Assembly: GCA_036172665.1 (NCBI GenBank)
Contig: CM069874.1
Location: 26,433,946-26,497,945 of the forward strand
Direction of reading: 5' to 3'
DNA from: Prosopocoilus inquinatus
Taxonomy: Eukaryota; Arthropoda; Insecta; Coleoptera; Lucanidae
Length of the DNA stretch: 64,000 bases
In this document: positions 57,301 to 64,000 of the stretch, one piece after another
Position numbering within the stretch: the stretch's first letter is position 1
Layout of the letters: the number at the start of each line of letters is the position of its first letter
Made by a program: the position numbers and the translations under genes
Notes under the pieces: model-generated
The model's input: the letters and a program-made list of their open reading frames with translations, nothing else
Databases searched by the model: none
Told to the model about the DNA's origin: nothing

Positions 57301-58225
57301 TGTACAGACTATTTATTAGTTTAGCCGAGATTATTAGTCGTTTAATCTTTTAACTAGGATCAGGAATTGCAGAAATTGCGAATGAGATATTATTTCTTTG
57401 TCCGAATTTAAGAGAGTAAAACGAAATAATGTTAATAAAAATTTTCACAGAATTACAGACGACAGAGGAAAATAAGTTTTACAGTGTCACGACATTACCT
57501 AATAAAAATTGCTTTTTGTTTCAGGTATTATAAATAAGTATTAGTATTAGTATTATCTAACCGTGGATTTCAAAGAGATATCAGCATAGTCAAGTATGTA
57601 TATACCTATCAGTGATATGTATTGTAAATAAACTGACAAAATCTTTGTACTCATAGAAACAGCAATCTAACAGAAACGTCTTTAATTTTTGTTTAAAACT
57701 AGTCAAAGACATTGGCATTGTTAAGGCTCCACTGGAGTCCTATCTGAGTGCATAGTAAAATAGTACATTCGTAGAATCCGTTTTACAGGCGTATTTTTAC
57801 ATTTGAAAAAATGCTCGCAATCTAGAAGTATTCGGCTTTGTAAACTACAGTGCGGTGACATTTTCTTTTTTTCAAAATTCAATTAGATTTTTTTATTTTA
57901 ATTAATTTGTGTAAAATTAAGATTCCGTTTTTCTCGGTAACGAAACAAAATCATTCAATCATATTTATGTCAAAATGTAGGGAAGCTTAGTATCTAATGC
58001 GGAGACATTTTCTTTTTAAGTAAAAGTTAAAAATTTATTGTTATTTTGGTAATTAAAAGGTCCGGTAACATTCCGAGAAAACGACTAAGTTAGGCAACTT
58101 TGCGTACAGTGTATTGATGATTTACGACCGGTACCTCAGTAGGTAGTACAGAGGCTTACTTCAGGCCTCCAATGTAAATAATTTAGTTCAAGACACGCTT
58201 TTTGCCAGGTTCTGTGGAAGCTATT
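54321..58225. other. Unannotated DNA
   Basis: No gene recognised. About 54380-54500 (GATGGCGCCGTTTTCTAGC, CTGGCCAATCGAG) and 56620-56960 are GC-richer and may be conserved regulatory DNA or old repeats. CCCTGTATATAA (about 55063) and CTACAGGGTAAAA (about 55723) are isolated TACAGG-type ends. Confidence 0.35.
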
Positions 58226-58715
58226 ACCTACCGATGTTATCGATTTAATAATATAGTATTGATATTATCGATTATTATTTAAGAAAATATATAATCATTA
58301 TCGATAGGACAAGACCATTTTCACACATTTGGTCTAGTATTAAAAACATAATTGACTGGACTACAAATTAATTGAAATATCTTAAATTTTTTTTATATCG
58401 TGACCGTGAGTCGTAATCAGGTTCCGTATACGAAATTTGTAATATAATAAAATTCATGTTTTATAGATTTAGTCCAACGAATTAATATAAAATATGATTA
58501 AGTATTAATATTCCATTAAATTATCCATAATATCGATATAATAATATCGATAAATCCGACTTATATCGATATTATCGATATAGCGATACCACCAATAATC
58601 TCTATAAATCCGGCATATTGCCGATATTGATAATATCGATATCTTAAATTGAAATATCGTAATTCGATAAATATCGATATTATCGATAATATTGATATAT
58701 CAATAAATACTCATA
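58225..58715. repeat. ATCGAT/TATCGA-rich tract
   Basis: Dense overlapping words such as ATATCGATATTATCGATA fill this AT-rich tract, similar to the patches at 41.65 and 44.65 kb. It lies immediately downstream of the YqaJ fragment and may be the subterminal region of the transposon that carried it. Confidence 0.55.
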
Positions 58716-58735
58716 AGTCTTTTCGTAACAGAGTT

Positions 58736-59197
58736 TTAATCGTTCGGTTCCTTTTCAACCGCGGATCTATTATTTTTGGTAACAAAGCTTTCATATAAAA
58801 TTTTTCTAAAACCTACCATTTCTGAATTCCAGAAATTATCGTTTTTTTTTTCAATAATGTCACATACTAAATCTTTCCCCGCGTATACAACGAAATAGCA
58901 AAAATGTCTATTAGTAATATGTAGTTGACCTTGAACTTGAAACATATAGTTATGATTAGATTTTAATTTAATTTCATCCTCTAAATCAATAGTCAAAAAT
59001 GTTACTATTTTTGCCTTGATTGCTTCTGAAATAGTCATATTTCGCGCTGAGTACGGGCATTTTGCTTCTATTATCGCATCATCACCTACTAGTCCATCCA
59101 GGGACGCCGCCAAAAATTTTTTATGATTATCCACAAACAAACCACATTTTGAGACCGATAAATTAAACTTAACTTTAAATGTCTCTACAGCCTCTGC
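58736..59197 (-). pseudogene. YqaJ-like nuclease domain fragment
   Basis: After an upstream stop near 59198 the frame reads TFKVKFNLSVSKCGLFVDNH, then KKFLAASLDGLVGDDAIIEA and KCPYSARN, the PDxK-type core of YqaJ/lambda-exonuclease-family nucleases (SLDG, then IIEAKCPYS). HNYMFQVQGQLHITNR, FCYFVVY and a C-terminal helix follow. The first Met is at 59140, but homology starts earlier, so the true N-terminus is lost. In insects such domains are usually carried by DNA transposons, and I recall ISL2EU-type elements having one, though I cannot prove the family. The domain itself looks unbroken. Confidence 0.75.
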
Positions 59198-59261
59198 CTC
59201 CTAATTCCATATTCCAACGGTTTTGGGTAATTTCCAACGAAATCTAAACATGCAACTAGAC

Positions 59262-59291
59262 CACATATATATATATATATATATATATGTT
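59262..59291. repeat. (AT)n at PLE2 left border
   Basis: A run of AT dinucleotides directly abuts the PLE2 terminal sequence GTTAATCCGTAGGCTTCCGC. Confidence 0.9.
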
Positions 59292-59380
59292 AATCCGTAG
59301 GCTTCCGCGGGTGTTGAATGCTGTAGTATTCTTCCGGGTAGTACTCCGCGTTGAGTTCTCTAAAGAACTATTTGTCTTCT

Positions 59381-59420
59381 GACAACGTTTCGGCAAGGTC
59401 TCACTTGCCATCTTCAGGTC
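59381..59420 (-). ncRNA. Hammerhead-ribozyme motif H5' (PLE2, left arm)
   Basis: Mirror image of H5: CUGAAGA, stem II GGCAAG/CUUGCC, GAAACGUU and the GAC/GUC stem I are read on the minus strand. Confidence 0.6.
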
Positions 59421-60394
59421 TTCGCTGCTGCTTGCCTGCTTCTGCTCCTCGTCGTTACTCGAGTCACAGTGGCTTCTGGTCGCGCTGGTGGTGGTTTAAG
59501 TACCGTGTTGCGGTCACGCGTCGTTACGCTTGGTGGTTTTTCCGCTTGACTTCTTGTTGTTGGTTGATTGGGTCGTACCTGTTGACTGCTTTCTCCTAAT
59601 CCTGATGGTCCGGGGTTCGCTGGTTTCTGGCTTCGGGTTACTGGTCCTCGACGGTCGGTGGATTTTCGGATCACTGGCCTCCAGGTGGGTGGTAGTCGTA
59701 AGGCATCATCTCTGGTGTTTAAGTTCATCTGATGTTTCTCGATTTCTATCGCTTCTCGGATGATGCGTTTGGTCTTGTGTTCTACGCTGGCAATTGTTAT
59801 GGTGTTGTCGAAATCTATTTTGTGTGAAGTCGCTTTTACGTGTTGTGCCAATGATGATGTTTTCTCGTCCTTCTCGACGGCCTTTCGATGTTCTTCTCTC
59901 CTGACGCTTATTTTTCTATTTGTTTGGCCTATGTAGACCTTGTCGCAATCTTGACAGGGAATTCCGTACACGCCTTGGCTTTCCAGTTGTATTTTAGTTT
60001 TGACTGTTGGCAGGATGTTTCCAATTTTCTTGTCGGTGTTGAATGATGTCCGGATATTGTGTTTCTTGAGTATTCTGCTGATCTTCTCTGTTGTCCCTTT
60101 AACAAATGGTAGGCATGCTGTTCCTACTATATCTTTTTCCTCTTCCTGTGTCTTGGGTTTGCGTTGGTGTTCGGCTTTCCTGATTTGTTTGTCCTGATAT
60201 CCATTTTTTATTAAAGATGAGCGGATTTTCTTCATTTCTTCTACCTTGTTTTCTGAGTCAGCCAATCTTTGGGACCGGGTGACGAGGGTCCTTACCACTG
60301 ATTGCAATTGTGCTGGATGGTGATGTGATTGTGCGTTCAGGTACCGTTCCGTGTGGGTTGGTTTTCGGTATACGGAATGTCCAAGGCTTCCGTC
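59414..60394 (-). pseudogene. PLE2 GIY-YIG endonuclease region, left copy
   Basis: The PLE part starts at DGSLGHSVYRKPTHTERYLN (end of RT), runs through a linker, then the GIY-YIG nuclease: QGVYGIPCQDCDKVYIGQTN, ISVRREEHRKAVEKDEK, and LAQHVKATSHKIDF with the H....H pair, then REAIEIEKHQMNLNTRDD. The open frame extends a few codons upstream only by reading the spacer antisense. A long basic C-terminal tail with repeated TRSQ-type words follows (see the right copy). RT catalytic motifs are missing. Confidence 0.9.
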
Positions 60395-61531
60395 ATGGAC
60401 GACACCTTCATAATATGGAAGCATGGAGAAGAACAACTACGAAGATTTCTGCAACACCTGAATGAAATCCATCCGAAGATCAAGTTCACGATGGAAATCG
60501 AAGAAAACAACGAACTTCCATTCCTCGATGTACTTATAAAGAAAAAACCAGACGGAAGCCTTGGACATTCCGTATACCGAAAACCAACCCACACGGAACG
60601 GTACCTGAACGCACAATCACATCACCATCCAGCACAATTGCAATCAGTGGTAAGGACCCTCGTCACCCGGTCCCAAAGATTGGCTGACTCAGAAAACAAG
60701 GTAGAAAAAATGAAGAAAATCCGCTCATCTTTAATAAAAAATGGATATCAGGACAAACAAATCAGGAAAGCCGAACACCAACGCAAACCCAAGACACAGG
60801 AAGAGGAAAAAGATATAGTAGGAACAGCATGCCTACCATTTGTTAAAGGGACAACAGAGAAGATCAGCAGAATACTCAAGAAACACAATATCCGGACATC
60901 ATTCAACACCGACAAGAAAATTGGAAACATCCTGCCAACAGTCAAAACTAAAATACAACTGGAAAGCCAAGGCGTGTACGGAATTCCCTGTCAAGATTGC
61001 GACAAGGTCTACATAGGCCAAACAAATAGAAAAATAAGCGTCAGGAGAGAAGAACATCGAAAGGCCGTCGAGATGGACGAGAAAACATCATCATTGGCAC
61101 AACACGTAAAAGCGACTTCACACAAAATAGATTTCGACAACACCAGAACAATTGCCAGCGTAGAACACAAGACCAAACGCATCATCCGAGAAGCGATAGA
61201 AATCGAGAAACATCAGATGAACTTAAACACCAGAGATGATGCCTTACGACTACCACCCACCTGGAGGCCAGTGATCCGAAAATCCACCGACCGTCGAGGA
61301 CCAGTAACCCGAAGCCAGAAACCAGCGAACCCCGGACCATCAGGATTAGGAGAAAGCAGTCAACAGGTACGACCCAATCAACCAACAACAAGAAGTCAAG
61401 CGGAAAAACCACCAAGCGTAACGACGCGTGACCGCAACACGGTACTTAAACCACCACCAGCGCGACCAGAAGCCACTGTGACTCGAGTAACGACGAGGAG
61501 CAGAAGCAGGCAAGCAGCAGCGAAGACCTGA
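60394..61531 (+). pseudogene. PLE2 RT end and GIY-YIG endonuclease with TRSQ-rich tail, right copy
   Basis: PLE homology begins at VMDDTFIIWKHGEEQLRRFL, the RT motif C and following helix (the usual YVDD reads VMDD exactly at the palindrome joint), then NNELPFLDVLIKKKPDGS. The GIY-YIG nuclease (GVYGIPCQDCDKVYIGQTN) is complete. After the usual C-terminus the protein runs on for about 100 residues of Pro/Ser/Thr/Arg-rich sequence with repeated words VTRSQ, TTRSQ, VTTRSRSR. The stop codon TGA (61529-61531) lies within the CUGAAGA box of the hammerhead. The upstream in-frame Met codons belong to the opposite arm read backwards and are not the true start. Confidence 0.9.
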
Positions 61532-61564
61532 AGATGGCAAGTGAGACCTTGCCGAAACGTTGTC
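61525..61564 (+). ncRNA. Hammerhead-ribozyme motif H5 (PLE2, right arm)
   Basis: Stem I is GAC (61525-61527) with GUC (61562-61564). CUGAAGA is 61528-61534. U61535 is unpaired. Stem II is GGCAAG (61536-61541) with CUUGCC (61548-61553), loop UGAGAC. GAAA is 61554-61557. CGUU is 61558-61561. It overlaps the end of the PLE2 reading frame. Stem I is short, so activity is uncertain. Confidence 0.6.
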
Positions 61565-61623
61565 AGAAGACAAATAGTTCTTTAGAGAACTCAACGCGGA
61601 GTACTACCCGGAAGAATACTACA

Positions 61624-61648
61624 GCATATATATATATATATATATATG
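61624..61648. repeat. (AT)n between PLE2 and the chimera
   Basis: A dinucleotide run joins the right end of the PLE2 palindrome to a further minus-strand PLE2 tail. Confidence 0.9.
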
Positions 61649-61750
61649 TTAATCCGTAGGCTTCCGCGGGTGTTGAATGCTGTAGTATTCTTCCGGGTAG
61701 TCCTCCGCGTTGAGTTCTCTAAAGAACTATTTGTCTTCTGACAACGTTTC
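61649..61750 (-). repeat. PLE2 3' tail, third copy (minus orientation)
   Basis: Matches 59292-59391 directly (GTTAATCCGTAGGCTTCCGC onward). Identity stops exactly at the first base of the hammerhead GAAA box, where it joins PLE3 sequence. Confidence 0.9.
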
Positions 61751-61990
61751 CGCAGCAGCGGGGTGAAACGGTGGGCGGGGATTGGTCTGTTGGTGCGTGA
61801 CGAGCCGTTAATGAGATGTTTCCGTGTATTGTAAAGGTAGAAGCCATTATCACGGTTCAGGTTATTGGAGTGTTTGAAAATTTCTATAGATTCATGGATT
61901 TTCCCGTTAAACAAATGAGACGAGCGGGCTAGGAGTTTTGTGTCGGAGAATTGGATCTGGTGGCCGGTTTCTAGTTTGTGTTCAATTGAA
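61751..61990 (-). pseudogene. PLE3 GIY-YIG protein C-terminal fragment
   Basis: Minus-strand reading gives SIEHKLETGHQIQFSDTKLL, then ARSSHLFNGKIHESIEIFKH, SNNLNRDNGFYLYNT. This parallels the PLE2 stretch from SHKIDFDNT to REAIEIEKHQMNLNTRDD and is the usual end of Penelope nucleases (R.RE.IEI.K...N.N...G). It is a third family, distinct in sequence. The frame is fused downstream to the PLE2 3' tail at the hammerhead GAAA box, making a chimeric end. Confidence 0.75.
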
Positions 61991-62011
61991 CCCGTTGCGC
62001 CGATCGACCAC

Positions 62012-62046
62012 TATAAATACGACGACAGCGGACATACCAACTCAGT
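62012..62046 (+). promoter_or_regulatory. PLE3 core promoter (TATA plus initiator)
   Basis: TATAAATA starts at 62012. CTCAGTATC contains the arthropod initiator TCAGT with its A at 62044, so TATA is at -32, ideal spacing. Confidence 0.6.
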
Positions 62047-62090
62047 ATCAACGACTTACAAGAAACAGCAGCAAGACCACCTGCGGCAGC

Positions 62091-62135
62091 AGCCCTGAGG
62101 AAGTTCTTCTGCTATGGAGAACGAAACGTCAGCAG
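62091..62135 (+). ncRNA. Hammerhead-like motif H6 (PLE3)
   Basis: CUGAGGA is 62095-62101. A62102 is unpaired. Stem II is GUUCU (62103-62107) with AGAAC (62118-62122). GAAA is 62123-62126, followed by CGUC. A complementary stem I is not obvious, so it is either degenerate or works only in another context. Confidence 0.45.
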
Positions 62136-62139
62136 TAGA

Positions 62140-62140
<1 letters not shown>

Positions 62141-62172
<32 letters not shown>
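62141..62172. repeat. (AT)n after PLE3
   Basis: Dinucleotide run directly following the hammerhead region, the third such tract bordering a PLE end here. Confidence 0.9.
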
Positions 62173-62174
<2 letters not shown>

Positions 62175-62179
<5 letters not shown>

Positions 62180-63060
62180 ATACCAGAAACAATAATTTTT
62201 ACTGTTTTATTCTTTGTTAGAACTTGTAAAAAGTAGCAACAATTTTTACTTTGTTTTACATGAAGCAAAATAATTGTGAAAAAGAAGAAAAATATCCATA
62301 AGTTTTTTACATTCTAAATGCTCTCCTTCAGTTTATGAAACGGGTCTATGCATTGTAGACGACTATCTGTGATAAAGGATATGATTAACAAGACCACTCA
62401 CAATCATGAACAATGAAAATATATTTTTCAACTACATACAAACATTTTTGTTTGCATACCTATCCTGCAATGTACTGGCACTTTTTTAAATTTAATATAC
62501 GAATATTTGTATTGTATGTTCAGGAAGAAAAAATAAATACGTCATTAAAAAAAGCCGGGTAAAAAGTAAAAATGTTATAAAAATATACATTCGATAAAAT
62601 GAAATTGTAACATTTTGTTTTTTTTTTTTATTTTTTAAATCAATCACACATGTGCAGTGCAGAACATGTACTGTTATGCGATTTCAATCTCTTTTTAATA
62701 AATTGATCTCCATATTGGAATAACAATTTCAAGGAGTAAGTATAAAATGACAATAGCAAAATTTCATTTTGGGTTAAAATAATTTGCATTTTATGATCCT
62801 AGGACGTCCAGTCGGGACCCTAATCAGGTTTGATTGACAGCTGTCATGATTTTCGTAGACCTTTGTGTGCAGATATATACAGGCAACCAAGCATACATCC
62901 AACAAGAAGTTTTATTTTACTCCAGGGGAGCCTTAAGGAAGTAGGCAATGCTTTGTAAACTTTCAGTGTCCTACAGTAAGCGTAGCGTTCAAAAAGTGCG
63001 GTGTTGTGCTTGGTAATTGAAAGACCATCACAATTTCTAGTTTGTACTGATGCACTAAAT
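62175..63060. other. Unannotated AT-rich DNA
   Basis: No gene recognised. Confidence 0.4.
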
Positions 63061-63130
63061 CAGCTTTTCCCAAACTGTGGGGCACGCCCCCTTGGGAGGG
63101 GAGGCGTAAATCTTCAAAGAGGGGCGCAGC
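63061..63130 (+). repeat. hAT terminal sequence
   Basis: CAGCTTTTCCCAAACTGTGG followed by GGCACGCCCCCTTGGGAGGG resembles the CAGNGNTTCTCAAACTGTGGGGC ends of hAT (Buster/BED-type) elements. No matching right end was identified. Confidence 0.5.
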
Positions 63131-63154
63131 AAAATAAGTATAACAAAATTGAAT

Positions 63155-63264
63155 GCAAATTGCAGCTAATTCATCATGTTATTTTTTACAAGAGATTACA
63201 AATACGACCGTACGTATTTGTAATCTCTTGTAAAAAATAACATGATGAATTAGCTGCAATTTGC
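63155..63264. repeat. Perfect 52-bp hairpin
   Basis: 63155-63206 and 63213-63264 are exact reverse complements around a 6-nt loop (ACCGTA), beginning GCAAATTGCAGCTAATTCAT. No mismatch was noticed. It follows the hAT end. Confidence 0.9.
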
Positions 63265-63269
63265 AAGCA

Positions 63270-64000
63270 ATAAATTTTTGTCGTCATTAATAATTGGCAA
63301 GGACTGGCATTAAAACGAAGGAGATTCGTGTCTTTATTTTGAATGCTAAGTCTCTTAAATATTTAATTTATTTTGACAATTTCGTGGTAAAAAAACAAAT
63401 GATAATTTCTAATCTGTGGAATTAAAACTGACATTTTTATTGACAGTGACGACCAAAATTTAATACTCGCGAGTGTATTATACCGTGAGATTTTTTTATT
63501 TTGAAATTGTAAATTATAAATATTTCTAAGTTTTAGAAAAAAAATGGGTAAATGTATTTCAGGATTTGCAAACAAGTTTCAATAAAACAAATGTGTTATT
63601 ACTGTCAGTTATGAAATGTAACGATGAATTTCAAATATTTGAAAAATACATGAAGAGGGGGCATGAATCATAACAGGGGACCTATTCTTGACAAGTGAAT
63701 TTTTGCGCTCGCATTTGTAATATGCGAGTGCGAAAAGCGTATACGCTTTAGATAAGTTATTCTAGACCACTCGAAAATTTCGTTCGAAAATAAATGATAG
63801 CGCTCGTATTTATTCGAGTGGCGAGATTTGGCAGATTTCGTGAATTTGTCAAAATTCTGCCGTGTCCGTCGTGAATGACAATTATTGCAAAGCATTTTAC
63901 GTTTTGAAATTAAATATAACCCTACGAAATATACATAAGATATCTCGCTTACGTTAAAAGTCATTGAATATAAGTAAGTACGATTTATTTTGTAATAGGT
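63270..64000. other. Unannotated AT-rich DNA
   Basis: No gene recognised. Short hairpins occur near 63709-63735 (CGCTCGCAT, ATGCGAGTGCG) and 63800-63825 (GCGCTCGTATTTATTCGAGTG). The 98-codon minus frame at 63668-63964 has no known domain. Confidence 0.35.

Larger units (their letters stand above)
59292..61622. mobile_element. PLE2: head-to-head palindromic Penelope-like element
   Basis: Two 5'-truncated copies of a second PLE family face each other. Position x on the left pairs with 120945 minus x on the right, inward to 60394/60551, leaving about 156 nt (60395-60550) unpaired that belong to the plus copy only. Arms differ at only a few residues (for example VEEMKK/VEKMKK, AVEKDE/AVEMDE, NTITIA/NTRTIA). 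Both outer ends are hammerheads followed by AGAAGACAAATAGTTCTTTA and an (AT)n tract. The design copies that of PLE1 although the sequences are unrelated at DNA level. Confidence 0.9.
61991..62140 (+). mobile_element. PLE3 terminal region with promoter and hammerhead
   Basis: Plus-strand segment adjoining the minus-strand PLE3 fragment head to head. It contains a TATA/initiator core promoter and, 50 nt further, a hammerhead motif, then an (AT)n tract. This arrangement matches the pseudo-LTR of PLEs, which carries both promoter and ribozyme. Confidence 0.6.

Noticed and set aside
58130..58215. tRNA-like stretch (CTCAGTAGGTAGTACAGAGG)
   Set aside because: It resembles a D-arm/A box, but no acceptor stem, anticodon arm or good B box could be drawn.
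60329..60393. N-terminal extension of the PLE2 plus-strand frame before MDD
   Set aside because: These codons are the opposite arm of the palindrome read antisense, not part of the PLE protein.
1..64000. CRISPR arrays, prokaryotic operons, telomeric TTAGG/TCAGG arrays
   Set aside because: No regularly spaced identical repeats, no bacterial-type gene density and no telomere-type tandem arrays were seen.

Overview
The window is an AT-rich stretch of animal, most likely insect, DNA (possibly a beetle, but I cannot fix the order). It looks like intergenic or large-intron sequence built almost wholly from transposable elements. The evidence is long AT-rich non-coding tracts, Penelope-like elements (PLEs), CR1/Jockey/RTE-like LINE relics, a decayed Copia element, piggyBac-, hAT- and PIF/Harbinger-type remnants, and arthropod-style TATA plus CAGT-initiator core promoters. 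I found no convincing host gene exon and no bacterial-style operon.

Layout. 0.1-1.1 kb: a TIR element enclosing a PLE C-terminal relic and a well-formed hammerhead-ribozyme (HHR) motif. 2.6-6.3 kb: a nearly full-length but broken CR1-like LINE on the minus strand (ORF1 with coiled coil and SGNH esterase; ORF2 with APE endonuclease and RT). 8.5-10.3 kb: a Copia relic (minus). 10.5-11.4 kb: possible piggyBac relic. 12.55-12.97 kb: an orphan HHR inside nested palindromes. 17.9-24.4 kb: several MITEs and foldbacks and a piggyBac C-terminal scrap. 25.4-28.5 kb: a recent 619-bp duplication. 29.2-30.6 kb: a small PLE-tail palindrome and a LINE scrap. 32.1-34.3 kb: PLE1, two nearly identical halves head to head, each ending in an HHR, with a 15-bp target-site duplication. 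34.3-36.5 kb: LINE and PLE1 tandem duplications. 39.2-39.65 kb: RTE-like LINE relic. 41.6-44.7 kb: a nest (ATCGAT-rich ends, an HHR palindrome, a CCCGGG hAT-like element with a hAT MITE inside it, a tRNA-type SINE). 48-52.7 kb: three long-TIR foldbacks beside a degenerate ACACA-rich tract. 52.95-53.67 kb: a GC-rich solo LTR. 54.1 kb: a hAT MITE with a perfect 8-bp TSD. 58.7-59.2 kb: a YqaJ-nuclease fragment. 59.26-61.62 kb: PLE2, a second, unrelated-in-sequence PLE family with the same head-to-head layout. 61.6-62.14 kb: PLE2/PLE3 chimera, a PLE3 core promoter and HHR. 63.1 kb: a hAT end and a perfect 52-bp hairpin.

The unifying theme is the association of PLEs with hammerhead-like motifs. 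Six different versions occur here. Two PLE families have independently formed head-to-head palindromes with an unpaired spacer of similar length (about 137 and 156 nt) at the RT catalytic region. Several rearrangement breakpoints fall in HHR stem II, between the CUGANGA and GAAA boxes. HHRs in PLEs are established knowledge; the breakpoint coincidence and matched palindrome geometry are the points I consider potentially new.
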